Shown: positions 1 through 13,282 of the stretch, piece by piece
Position numbering within the stretch: position 1 is the stretch's first letter
How the letters are laid out: each line of letters begins with the position of its first letter
NCBI RefSeq assembly: GCF_000150275.1
Contig: NW_002060951.1
Coordinates: forward strand, 2,786,580 to 2,850,579
Source of the DNA: Trichoplax adhaerens
Taxonomy: Eukaryota > Placozoa > Uniplacotomia > Trichoplacea > Trichoplacidae
Direction of reading: 5' to 3'
DNA length: 64,000 nucleotides
The notes under the pieces: generated by a model
Seen by the model: the letters and a program-made list of their open reading frames with translations, nothing else
Databases searched by the model: none
Told to the model about the DNA's origin: nothing
Position numbers and translations under genes: made by a program

Positions 1-3000
1 TGTTGCTGTTGCTATGGGTACAGCTAGAGACATTCGCGGCTTCGTTTGCAGATTGCATATCGAAACAGCCATACCAACGGTTAACAAATCGTCAACAGCA
101 TAATGCTATAAAATTGTGATTAGTTCATTGTCAGACCTTACTAACATCAGAGAATAAAGTTACTAGGTAAACGAAACCGTACCTACCTTCAACCCGTTGA
201 CAAATCGTATGCAAAGGAGATTGCAGTCTTTATCAGCCAAATATACTGAATCTACTAATCTAAAATTTTGATAGTGTAATCAGGTTATCTTGAACTTCTA
301 AATTAGGTGAAATAAAGCACTAAAAATGATTCTACCGAGTTAATGCTGATTCACAATTGAAATCTACATAGACTACAATCCCGACACAATCGAACTCATC
401 AAAAGGCATTGAAGTAAATTTCGATTTGACATTACCAACTTGATAGACCTATTTCAAACATCAAGCGATAAATAATGCTTTATTGGTCTAGATTTATTTG
501 GTTCTATTACATAAAATCATCTACCTGACGTTCGATGTAAAGACGTTCAATTGCAACTCGATAAGTTGTTATAGGAATAAATTTTGTTATACGAGTTGTA
601 GAAAGCTGTCAATATACATCAAATCTAAGGGTTAATGCTTAACGACTGTTACCTTCAAATATATAAAATAAAATATGAATACGGATAGAAAGATACCTGA
701 GCACTGCTGGATGTATTTTGAAATCTAGAAACTTAAAATGTTAGCTATCTGCGGTTTGAAAAATCATCAAATACTACGGAACAATAAAAAATTTTAAGTG
801 ATACCTATTAGGAGATGCCGTAAGATGATAAATTCTCAGCAGGTTTCCTTCATTCAACATTTCTAGAATCTCATCGCTTGGTTTCCAAATAGTAAGAAAG
901 CAATCTGGCATCCTTGATTTCTTGCGCTGATAATTGATAAGCCTAATCTTTTTTATAGGAGTGACGGCACTACTAGAAAACTTTAAATTGGTGAAACTAG
1001 TATCAATACAGTATAATTTTTCACAGCGGTAGTATATTTCAAAAACGACTGTATTTAATACTTTTTTAACATTGTCTTGTATCTTTCCTTGGATAACTGT
1101 TTGGATTTTTTCTACTTCAAAGCGATTTTGTGATAGCCGATAGTTCATCATATTTTGACGCTGTTTCTCATTAAGCTGTTTCTAAATTAAAATAATCGTG
1201 GTATATCTTTACTGAATATATATTGAAAATTCAATACAAAAGGAACTAACTAAAGTCTGGGTAAAATCCGCCAATACTACAAATGATATTAAGAAAGTTA
1301 TGATCTATACTTCAAAATTCGCAGGATCAGCAGCAACCCAGTATAGTTCGAAAAGTTTCTTTCCGTCTTCAATCGTTTCAATATTTTCGAAGGATTGCCT
1401 AGCCCTTTTCTTGTTTTGATCTGAGATAAAGTTACATACGTTATAATGCTTCGATTTCTCCGCAAATATACTATTACTGTATATCAAATCTTTGTGATAG
1501 AAATCACGATCAAAACTTATTGCCTCTATTGATGCTGAGTTCTAATTCCTTGAATGCCTCTAAGTATAGAGATTCAGCGAATTTTTCGCTCTTTTCGATT
1601 CTTGCTCTTGCTGCTCGATCCTCAGCACGTTCGCTATATACCCGAACGCAGTCATCGGTTTTTTCCATATATGTTAAGGGATAGCTACGCGCTACAACTA
1701 CATCCAGCCTGCCTACAAGTCCACCATCAGCATAAATGGTATCAATAGGAATAGGAAAAGCTCGAGAATGGCGTTGGTACCCCAACTTAGAATACCATTT
1801 TGCTCTTCTTGTCGAATTAGCAGAAAGACGCAACATTAGGGTATCGGGAGCCTAAAAGTAAATGTTACGAAATAGAACGATAAACTAATTCTCAACTCTG
1901 TGGTAATATACAAAGGAACAAGATTTTAAAAGAATAATGTAGAATCTTTGTTATGTTCAATTACGTTATATCACTAAAATTAATCGTATTTGGTATTTCG
2001 TACATCTAAGGGCGACACCGCATTAGTGGATCCAATCAATTCCGCACCAAAGATACATAACTTTTGTCCAATCGAAATTTTACCATCTGTTAATAACTTT
2101 GTAAGTGGCCGGTCTAAAAGGCCCTTAATGCTATACCATCCATCCGTTAACTCTATAACAGCAAATGTTGGTGCCTATTGTAATAAATTCCATTACTTAT
2201 GATAAATTGCAATAGCAATGCAATGTATGCGCATTTACGTATAGTCCTTAAGGAATTAATTTCGCCGACTTTAATTTCTAATTTACTCTGCTGTCTGAAC
2301 TTACACTTTCATCTATTGTATCACTAGATTTTTCGGGTTTACTTATAATATCGGATACACAAAGAACCAAAGTCCGACATGCGGTATCATCTCTTTCATA
2401 AATTTTCTTTAGTGCGGATCTTTTCGAGACGAAGATGTCAAACAGGATCATGTTAACTTTATACAGTTAATCTTTCATTCTTTACTATAATCTTAAAACT
2501 GTATCGGGAGAATCCTACCTACCTTTTACAGTTATTTATTTCCGTATCATATCGATATTTTAACTGATGTAGAACAACTTCAGGCGTTAAGGACCTATAT
2601 GAATCGATTAATGATTGTCTTTACTAAATCGTATAACAACAATTCACGTGTAATAAGTGATAAGCAAACACTAATGTATAATGCTCTTAATAAACTCCGA
2701 ACAATGGGTCTAAAAACTGTACCTGGACGCAAAACACTGAGGGAAAAAAACTTCATAAGCAGCTAATTTCCAAACGATCCATTTAAAATGATTAGCCACC
2801 CATTCCTTACTTATAAGCGACGGATTAATACTCGGTGCTCTAAGGAATGCCCTGTTTAAAGTTTGATTTCAGTACTACTGATTACTGCATATTAATATTA
2901 CTGTTTCCATGTACATGTAATAGTTCGAATAATACCTAGTAAAATCGTGTAGATCCAAAAAGCTATTATTTGTTAACAAGTAAATATCATCTTCTGTCTT

Positions 3001-6000
3001 GATATTAAACCTTTCGCAGCTTGATTCTTGACAGTTGGATTCCCTTGGTTTAAACTTAAAGGACATAGCAGTCTTACTTGTCACACTTAATACATTTTCT
3101 GTAAGTCCATAGGCCTCTAGCTAGTTAATTAAAATAGAATTAATTACAGTTAAATTACACGATCTGTTATTACAAATTAAGCATCAGAGCTTTTATTACG
3201 TGATTTTGACAACAATAAACGTGATACATTAATACCAGACTATGCCATGTAGAAACGTACTGCAACACGAATACGCTCACAAAATTTGATACCTGATCTC
3301 TTGTAAAGTTCTGTAATTGTCCATAAGAGATTAAAGATTTTAAACTATAGCGCTTGCTGCTCGTATTTATTTTCATCCGCAGCCAATAACCGGTTTGAGA
3401 GAAAGGGTCTTGATTATTTTCCATGAGAATATGAGTATTACGACCATTGCGGGGGCTACTTTTTGGATAGCTTACGGCGTTGGCATTTTCTGCATTTTTA
3501 ATTCATTACGTTATTAATTTTAATAAGTTTATCAAATTTAGACTACTTGCAAAAAATACGCGGCAGCCTCATTTAAGCAAAGATACGTAGTCAACGATAT
3601 TGTCTGTTAGTAAACTCTTAACGCCTTTTGATCGCAGATTACACTCTAATTATCTCATAAAACGGTAATTTCTGCATTTGATAAATATAAAGTCTTAACC
3701 TCTCTCCGTCCAGCAATTTAAATGTCTAGAGATTTTCGAAGGATAAAGACAATGCATACTTCCATTTCTCTTTATATTAAAACTACTTTTAAACCTAGAT
3801 TTAAACAGTAAAGCTGTATTTAGTCTTGGTAAAACAAAAACATAAGTTAAAACTACAATTGTGAACTCATCTACCTTTTAAGGGTTGAATTGTTTTGACG
3901 ATGATATTGACCTCCGATAGGAGTACAACGCACCGGTTTCAATGCCGGCTTAGAAGGCACACGATCAGCAAACGTAACTAAAAAAAAGTATATTAAAGAC
4001 GTATTCTAGTAATAATATTAAGGTATCCCCAAAATTATCATAAGTAGGTCGAGATCATGGGGTTATCCTGATAATTAACATACCGTATTCGCGAATTTAG
4101 TAAAAACTGTATAGCTGGATACACAAGGCTATTTACAATTTAAATTTAGTACAATTAAATCAAGAATTGTGCTTACATGTTGGAGATGTTGATATTGGTA
4201 TAAGGCGTTTACGCATACCATCTATCTATCAAGAATAAAAATAGAACTAAAATTACATAACTAGAGAAAGACTTCTGAGGATCCAAATAAATTACAAAAG
4301 TTAGAGGGTCACTAATAGTTACATAATGGTACCAACGATTCGATTAATAAATTTATAAAGACTTTTTAAAGAAGCATTATATTACTGATACTGTACTGAA
4401 GTTGAACAAGAAGTAAGCCCAAGACAACTAATAATGAGATGTTACAATAGCATTAATGTTATAATGCTATGTCGCCTTCCAACGTATAACAATGTTTAAA
4501 AATAAAGTCTAAAACTACAGGCTATCGAATTCTTAACAATTTATTATGGTTGTAGAAAATACGTTAATGTAGCTCTCGCATATCTTTTCTCGGAAAATGC
4601 AAAGTTAGTATTCTATTTTACCGAATTTTTTTCCAAATTCCTATCGCATTTTGTTTCTGCCTCAAAGATATAAATATATGCTTAGTTATTCCGAGAGTCA
4701 AGTTCGAGAACGATAGGGAACACACAAATATCGTGACTAGTAACGCCTAGATTTAGCTGTTACATCATGCAGTAAGACTGATTGCAAGCGTTAAAAATGT
4801 ACGCGTAGATCTAGTTACCGTTTTTGGAGATTTTTGAACCGGTATCGAAGGCGAGAATAGAACTATCTATTTTACTTTTTCGCCAGTGATCATCAGAAAG
4901 TAAGGCTTTCGCACATTCTTCACTTTCTCGTACTACTTCCAAATCAGTCATAGAATGAAGACTAGGAATCGAAGAACTACCGCAATTATTACTTTCAAAA
5001 ACATTATTTTTTGTCGTCGGATTATCGCCTTCAGTCTCAGATAAAAGTAATCTTGCCTTACGCAACGATTCTTCTGATACTTTAATATTAGTCCCTTTTG
5101 CAGATTTGAATCCGCCCATAATGCACGGTTTTCCCCTGTTAACAAGCTGGTTGGTTTCATCGATCGTATTCATATTGATATCTGGCTTGACATGAGGTTC
5201 GACAGGGGTTTTATTTCTGCTTTGGAATGCATCGCTCCGGCAAGGGGTTTCAATGTTGCTGTTTTTGACTGAATTGCTTTTGCTATCGAATGTTTCACCA
5301 ATATGGCAGATAGTATCATCAGGATCTAAAATCTTTTCAGATTTTATTGCTAATTCAAGCAGTGGTTCGTTTATTGTTGAGCTGTCACGATGAATTTCAG
5401 ATAAAAGTGATTCCGCTAAATCTAAAGATGCATCCGAAACAGTAATGTTTGTGCCTTTAGCAGTTTGAAATCCGGAGTTTACATTTCCAGAGATATCTAG
5501 TTTATCATTTTTTGTACTACTTTTCAGATTATGTTGACCAGAGGGAGATTCAGACAAGCCAATTTTGTCTAGTATATCGCAATTTCTTAACTGCGTATCG
5601 GAACTCCTTATAGCACTTTCAGTTCTATTTCGATGAATCTCCGGTTCCCCTACTTTCTTAAAACCTTTACTGGTGGCATATCTATAGATAAAATTTTTAT
5701 CTATGTTGCTAAAAGAATTATTACTATTCGATGCCACCTCTTCCGATTTTAGTTCTGGCTGCATCTCGTCTATTGCGAAGTTTTCAAAACCCACTTCAGA
5801 CAATAGTAATTTCGCCGACTGTAATGCTTCATCAGATATAGTAATACATCCACCTCTAGCAGTTTGAAAATCAAAATCTACCTTAGATCTTTTATTAGTA
5901 CGAGTATCTGTTTGTTGGTAAGCACTTGAATTATCTTCAGTATTGCCTCGTTGAAAATCAGAATTTCGCATTATATGAAGCTTATTCGATTCATGGTGCT

Positions 6001-9000
6001 CTTGGGATTCACGTTTACCTGACACTTTTATTGATATGTCGCGATCTTGCATAAGTACGCATTTTTTCTCTTTCACAAAGTCACTACCCTCGACAAAATT
6101 GTTCGAGAAATCCTGACGGTTCTGATTACCAACATCATTTTGAGTCTTTATCCTTTCAGATTCCCTATCTAATAATTGGTGGCTTTCGAAATCATTAAGT
6201 AGGGCATTAACTTGTTTAAGTGATTCAGTAGATACGCAAACCTCTTTGCTTGAGGCAGTTGCAAAAGCAACACTATTGCATGCAATTTCAGAGGCATTAT
6301 TTTTAGAATTACTATGAACTTTATTTGTATTCGAGGTCTTCTTTATGGATTGCATTCGCACACCCGTATTTGATTTTTCTGAGTTGTTTAAAGATTTGGT
6401 TTTGGACTGAACTGATCGAGGTGGTACAAATTGTGACACACGCTTCCGTGTATGTGGGGACTTGAGATCCTCTAACGAACCATCAGAGAGGTTGTCTATG
6501 TCTTTCAGTAAGATCGTAGCGCGATGAAGAGCTGCCTTCGATATAGGAACCTTTTGACCGGATGCTGTACTAAATCCTGATAGACCATCCGAAGACTTGG
6601 AATCCTTTGTAAATGATGCGGCAGTATTATGACAGCTAGAATGAGAATCAGGTCTTAACCTTTGAGACTTATTACCAGGCTTCAAGTTCGATGTATAGCT
6701 ATTGGTACGATGGAAAGATTTCTGCTCTGAAGATGAAAAATCCTCCCTTATTAATAATGTATTAGATTTATTTTGGTTAGCTAACATTAAGCCCTGGCCT
6801 TTCGTGATTGAAGTCAAATCAGAATCGATCAAGGATGGAGAACCTCTTTTTAGAGGCGAAACTTTCTCTTCGGTAGTGTCTAGCTCTAGATCACTTTCTT
6901 TTCGCAATCCTTCAATAAAGTTGTTAGCTTCGAGCTCAATTTCCATCATCATAGCCTTAGCTTCATTAAGATGCTTGTCAGATATTCGAACTTTTTTTCC
7001 AGTTGCAGTCCGAAAACTGCAAATGTTCTCAATAGGTGTATTTAAACAGTTTAAATGCTGACTGCCATTAGCAACCGTCTCAGCTGCTTCCATTTCTTTT
7101 GATTCAGCCTCGAGAAGTACTTCATCGGAAACTTCATTCCTTTCGGTACAAATGAATTGGGCATCAAGATGATTCTTAGGATGGTGTACTACGTCCAGAT
7201 TCTTCTTAAACCGGCTTAAATCGTCAGGGCTTGGACATGTTTGGGTGCATACAACATCAGCACTGGCACTTTTATTGTTATCGTTATTCTGTAAGTCTAT
7301 TCTATATCCATTCTTTTCTGCGTTTTCAAATTCCGTATTTAATAGGCTGTAAGAAATATCTTCAGGTGTGGAAGTAATATCTGTATTGATGACAACCAGA
7401 TTCTTAGTAGCTTCACTTAAGCAATTTCTTTTATCATAATAAATTTTCGAGTTTTCAGTCAAAATTTGATATTTTGACTGCACCATGGTTTCCGGCGTAC
7501 TTTGTTTCTTTCCTATAATAATAGACGTACCATATTCAGTCCAAAAAACAATACTATAAGTGCCTTATCAAGAAGATACTGATATTTTACTTTTTTTTTC
7601 CAGTACAGGATTGTACATGGAACCAAATCCACTACTTTCAGTTGCGTTGGGTAATAATTTGGCTAAATCTTCCGCCCCGTTATTATCAGTGTGACTGTTA
7701 ATTACATTAGTGTTTCCGAGATTTGTTTGGAACGCTGTATCAAAAAGTACTCTTGCTACAACCTAGAGAGATAAAATGTCTCCATTTAAATACTGAGCAT
7801 AGCATGAAAATAATACTTAACATCGTAGACTTAGATATTAAGAAGACCTTTGATTGGCTGTTTATTCTTGATGCATTGTTACTACTATTCATTGTTATAT
7901 CCTTGCAATTTGATCCTGTAAATGCAGCTAAAAATTTAGGTATAAATGTTAATAAATCCTTGAATAATAGCACTCTTTAGAACGCAGATATCGCCGGTTA
8001 CATCAATCTCTTCAGGTACTAACTTTGTCCTTCCGCATTCTGAAAAGATCTATGATTTTTAGATAATCCTTTGCTACTAGATGGAGGTGGAGTAGCTAAG
8101 GAATCCGTCCAAATGTAGTAATTATCATCTTCTATACTAATAATTGGATGTGTTTGTATTGTATTTTGAATCTAAGCAAAACGACAATATAGTACTTAAA
8201 GCAGTTCATAAAGTAAATCTTAGCGCGCTTATGCACATCTATTAAATAATTCATAAAGTTATAAATACTACCTTCGGGGTTGCAATCGAACAATTGGATA
8301 AATCTGCCGAGAACAAATAGTAACGTTAACTTTATGTAATTAAAGCTTGAAGACGAAATCTGCCAAGGTTATAATTTAAAGAAAGCATTCGGAAGCTACT
8401 TACCTGATTTAGGCTTGTCGTTTACAGTTTGTATAAAGGTTGCTAAGCGCGACTGGGGCTGACATCTATAATTTTACAGACAAAAAATTCTACAACTATT
8501 ATCACAGAAACTACTGTAGCTGAGCTTAAGTTCTATTTAATTATGTATAATAAAGATTACATAAGAACAGCAGCTGACCGGTATTGTAGAGCAGAAGATT
8601 GGCATAAACGATTTCTTTTAAGATTTACATAAGTTATGGTATGACTTTAAATTACACGGTAATAATATAATTGATCATATCCTAACGCTATCGAGCAAAT
8701 ACTCTTCTAAATGTCTATCCGCAGAATACGCACAATTCGTATGACCAGAGATCATAGTAAAATATCACTCTCACCTTCGAGCATTGTAAATTTCATCCTC
8801 ACTGCTATCGCTGAGTGAGGAAGTTCGCACATGAAGAGGAACAGTACTGAGTATTGGTGAACCGCTATTAGTAAGAGCAACTGGCGTAGAAGACGATAAA
8901 TGAAGACCAGAAGACATTTGGCGTGCAGTTAATGGTGATTCTCCGGAGTTATTTGCATTCCAGATTGGTATAGGGCTATCAGTCAAAGAGACCAGGATAT

Positions 9001-10189
9001 CATTAAAACTATCATCGGGTCTGTTATAGCTAGAATGGATCAATCTAAAGAAAGGCAGACACAAGGATCGGTTTGACATGTTAGAAAAACTAAAGCTGTG
9101 GAGTAAATTGCGATTAAGTTCTAATAATACCAGTGTACAGTTTAGAGCGTGCGTACCTGCGACTACTACCAGCTGTGTGTGTGTATGTAATTTTTTGTGT
9201 TGGAGAGAATAAATTGGGGGATTTCGTATATGACATTAAAGAAGATGGTGTTTTATCATCTGCAATGAATTGAGAATTTTTTGGTGTTTCGTCATTGTGA
9301 TGGTTATAACAGCTTGTTTTATTTTCTTTGCATGAAGTGTCTTTACAATTTCCTTGGATTTTAGATATTTAAAATCGAATACAAATAAAAATTATTCTTA
9401 GAGAAAGATTTCAATGGAAAGGGGATATAGCTAAATAGTACTCAAATACTAGCAAAGTATGGTAGTCATTTATTTGAAATCATGTAAGTTTTGGATAAAA
9501 CAAATCTAAGCATACTTTCACAAATCATCATAGATGACAAACGGAAAATCTATACTCACTATGACTGGATTTTCTAATAAAAGCAACTAATTTTCACACA
9601 TACAGTATATTCTTTCTTTCAAACCAAACAACGGAATTTTACTTTCCCAACAACTATAACGCGATCACAACTGAAACGTCGCCAATTCAGTCAAGGAAAG
9701 CAAAACGCTGCTATTTAGAACTTAACTGTAAATGATTTTTACGGTATTGGGACAATGGATAATAAAATTTAGCCATACCATAAAGTAATAGTAAACCATG
9801 GTTGAATTACTGCGCTCGTTGTAACCTTACTACCACTCAAGTTAAATTATACATGAATTCCTTTACACTGTCAAGTAAATAAATTACTTTTATGTATCTA
9901 TTTACAATGCGGTCAGCATGTAAAATTCTATATAGATACGACATATGATTACATGAATAAAGTTAGTGTATTGGTGGGCTTACTAAACTATAAACAGGAT
10001 ATAAGACTGTAGTTTATCATTGTTGTACATGCTCTAGTTGGTCAGCGATACTGTACCTTCTGTTAATTGTCGGCCAAATGTGAATAGATAAGATTCGATA
10101 GGCATATCTTCACTGTCATCAAATTCAATCTTATTACTAGGTACTATTTGCATCTGTTGACATCTACCGCTGCGGTATGAAAAATCCAT
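1..10189 (-). CDS. BRCA2: BRCA2 homologue, recombination mediator (3' end beyond window)
   Basis: BRCA2 loads RAD51 onto single-stranded DNA during homologous recombination. About 23 exons were read on the minus strand. The ATG is at 10189, and exons run 10189-10057, 9352-9157, 9095-8775, 8465-8404, 8171-8024, 7755-7591, a large 7512-4819 exon like human exon 11, 4656-4622 (tentative), 4225-4177, 3977-3875, about 3460-3293, 3120-2936, 2851-2723, 2594-2523, 2419-2305, 2174-2004, 1851-about 1512, 1420-1311, 1181-805, 724-697, 448-336, 259-187 and 105-1. The large exon carries six BRC repeats and the conserved [10 protein letters not shown] motif that follows them. Later exons give the helical domain ([17 protein letters not shown]), OB1 ([30 protein letters not shown]), the tower base ([16 protein letters not shown]), OB2 (LTIWKPSDE) and the start of OB3 ([15 protein letters not shown]). 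An early exon has DSLATPPP, as in vertebrate BRCA2. Phases agree at most junctions. The joins at 8404/8171, near 1512 and at the 5' edge of the 3293 exon are unresolved. Confidence 0.95.
4819..7512 (-). other. BRCA2: BRCA2 BRC-repeat exon (six RAD51-binding repeats)
   Basis: This long internal exon encodes about 900 residues. Numbering from the methionine at 7486, BRC-type repeats lie near residues 157-183, 304-330, 407-432, 539-565, 673-699 and 792-818. Each has the F-x-T-A/S-x-G-K-type core ([54 protein letters not shown]) followed 10-12 residues later by the L-hydrophobic-x-D/E segment that contacts RAD51. The methionine at 7486 is not the gene start: an in-frame stretch to an acceptor at 7512 joins the preceding exon in phase. 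Confidence 0.93.
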
Positions 10190-11597
10190 TTTACTTGTAC
10201 GTCCTATAAAAACTTTAAATTTTTAGTGCAACATGCATTTTCTGGATTGTATACTACATTAATAATAGCTACGCTCATAGTGATGCATCCATTTCATGAA
10301 AAGAATACAACAGCGCCGATTAATAAAATGAATGAACTTTAATTGTAAACTAGTACTCCGTGAAATAACAATTTCTTACAATGAAACATACGCATAGATT
10401 CCAGGAAATTCCAAACTTATGACTGCATTTACGACTAACTCATACCCCTTCATTCGAAAGGGTGATGTACTGGTTGTTACACTTAATATACGCTATGAGT
10501 TTCTTAAATTTCGATATGCATTAAAGCATTTACGTACTTACTAATTCTGCAGTGCACACTGTACATTGCACAGCCTTCAGCACAAGTGCAATTAATCATG
10601 TCCGTCTTAGTTTTTTACCTTTTCAAGAAGACAATTGGGAATTCTACTATTCCTGGAACTTTTGAACTTGAGTACAGTAGTTTGGGATCTTACTAAAAAC
10701 TTCAATGTTGAATAATTCAATTACAGTATATCATCGGTCTGTTTGTTCTGCGGTAAATTTCATTTTCGTGGGGTTGTTTCGGCTGTCTTGAGATCGTTTA
10801 TAAACACATGTTTAATATTACTTTATTACTTCCTTTTTTTCAGCACCGAGTGCATCAGATACTGTGTGATGCCATCAAAGTCGTGTTTCGAAAAATACAT
10901 ATAACTATGGTTAATCGAGATACTGTATACTGTACACTGTGTGCACTTGAATACTTGTGTCTTGGTGTAGACTTTTTAAGATAAAAGCTTTAGTAAAGGT
11001 TCATGACTTAAAGAGTAGTATAAAGTTTGTAATTTCCCGCCATTGTACGCCTTATAGACTTCATGTAGTGTGCACTGTGCAGTGCACTTTACAGTACCGT
11101 ATTGTCAGTACGTAAACCGGGTATGATTAGCACAGCGAGTTAGTGTAAACACTGCATGAGCCAGTACTGTACAGTACTCTAGTGTACTGTACTGTACACT
11201 GTACAGTACGCGAGCCGGCGAGTAGCTGAGTCAAACACCCTACCGTATAGTACTGTACAGTACAGTGTACAGTATAATACAGTACAGTACAGTGTACAGT
11301 ATAATACAGTACAGTACAGTGTACTGTACAGTATAATACAGTACAGTACAGCAGGTGGTACTAGGTTATACAGTACTGTAGTGGCTACTCAATAACCGAG
11401 CCAGTAGCTTATTTATTTTTTTTATTATTACAGTACTGTATTAATCTTATATAGCATTCGGAGTGAATAAGAAGGAAAAAGCAAAGAATATTTCATTTAA
11501 ATTTAATTTATCGCATCTCGTAGTGTACAGTACAAATCAGGTCTAAGTACAACAGTACAGTACAGTACATGCTAACACAGAATTCCTTGCAGTTAAA
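10190..11597. repeat. BRCA2/SBDS divergent intergenic region with GTACA/TGTAC arrays
   Basis: This non-coding interval separates the BRCA2 and SBDS start codons, so it should hold both promoters. From about 10540 to 11590 it carries many copies of GTACAGTAC, TACTGTACAGTA and related strings, densest at 11163-11350. Between 11254 and 11340 a 27-bp unit ending in GTACAGTATAAT occurs three times in a row, the last copy longer by five bases. No ORF of interest and no recognisable RNA gene was seen. Confidence 0.8.
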
Positions 11598-13282
11598 ATG
11601 TCAATTTTCACGCCTATTAATCAGTTAAAATTAACGAACGTCGCGGTGGTTCGCCTAAAGCGTAATGGAAAGCGATTTGAAATAGCTTGCTATAAAAATA
11701 AAGTCATTTCCTGGCGTAATAAAGCGTGAGTACCATTTTTAGTACTATACGGTACAGTACATCATAGGCAGTAATTAATCAATCAAGATCTTGAAATCAC
11801 TATACTGTACTGTACACAATTATATATTATTAATTATAATCACAGTTTATCAAGTTCAACATTTTTGCGTTGATTACTAAGAAATTTATTACGATAGTAT
11901 TTTAGCACTAATCTATCATATTATGTAGAACTGTACTTGCTATGTAGTAGGCACTCAGTATAAAATACAATAAAAGTATATTCTTTTGTGTCCTACCTGC
12001 AAGCTGTAAGCCATTAGCTCACTCAGTACAGACATTATTTTTGTAATGATGTTGATCTTTAGGAACATTTGCAACTACAAGCTACTGTGTATGCTATTTC
12101 TGACTCTTGCACGTTCTCTTTGTAGGGAAAAAGATATAGAAGAAGTACTCCAGACTCACTCCATTTTTATCAATGTTTCCAAAGGTCAGGTCGCTAAAAA
12201 AGAAGATCTTTTCAAAGCTTTTGGTACATATGACGATACCGAAATATGCAAAGAGGTTCATATTACTTAATGCACGTACGAGCTGAGCATTGCTTTTTAA
12301 TTGATAAGCAGAAGTATTTACAGAGTTATATCTTTTATAATGAAGAACATTCCTACATAACTTGCTTTAATTATTACATACGTACTATATGATACACTGC
12401 TACAATATATCACTTTTGTTAACTTTGTAGGTACAATTCTATTTTATCTACCATAGATTTTAATGAAAGGAGATTTACAAGTATCAGAGAAAGAACGTGC
12501 ATCCCAAATTGAGACTATGTTTCGAGAGATTGCCACTATAGTGGCTGATAAATGCGTAAATCCAGAAACGAAAAGACCCTATACTGTAAGTTTGATTGAA
12601 AAGGGAATGAAAGACATCCATTACTCTGTCAAGACGAATAAGAATACTAAACAACAAGTATGTTAAGTTCTTTATCTTACTGAAAAAAACTTCGTTAAAA
12701 ATTCGTATATATTGCTCAGTCAAGATACCTACTACTCGAAAGTAATCAATATTTTTCTTAAAGTTATCAAACGCAATACTAGTTGTTGAGGTCCAGTTTA
12801 ACTTAAAATATTAGTTATTCCCTACTGCTAAAGTTTAACCGCTATAATTCGTATTTACTAGGCCTTGGACGTAATCAGACAACTTAAAGAAAATATGCAG
12901 ATTGAGCGTGCACAAATGAGGTTACGATTAACTTTGACAGGTCGCGAAGGTAGGAAAGCTAAAGAGATCTTGTATCCGAAAATGGCCCATGTGGAGAAAG
13001 ATGAGTGGGATAATGGATCACTAGAAATTGTAAATTAACGAGACTTTAACATGCAAATTGCACAACTATTGTGTATACTCTTCTATGTCTTGGTTCGACA
13101 GCTAAAAATGTTTAGTAAATTTCTAACCGTAACAATTTATATACCTACTGCAGGTTTGCTTGATCGATCCGGGTCACCTGCGTTCATTTGACGAAACGGT
13201 AAGATCACTGACGAAAGGAAAGGGCTCAGTTGAGGTTTTAAATCTAAAAGACATTGAGGAAGGAGATGGAAAGTTGATATAG
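11598..13282 (+). CDS. SBDS: SBDS ribosome maturation factor
   Basis: SBDS works with the GTPase EFL1 to release eIF6 from late 60S ribosomal subunits. Five exons splice in phase: 11598-11725, 12126-12255, 12457-12657, 12862-13029 and 13154-13282. The start is fixed by [19 protein letters not shown], nearly identical to the family N-terminus. Diagnostic segments follow: [11 protein letters not shown] (FYSH domain), [21 protein letters not shown] and [17 protein letters not shown] (central domain), then the C-terminal domain ending [17 protein letters not shown]. The length, about 250 residues, is normal for the family. The donor after exon 2 (GAG|GTTCAT) is weak, but the protein match supports it. 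Confidence 0.97.

Noticed and set aside
7723-7980. Overlapping plus- and minus-strand ORFs upstream of the large BRCA2 exon
   Set aside because: They lie across a BRCA2 intron and a small part of the 7755-7591 exon; the in-phase BRCA2 exon explains the only protein-like part.
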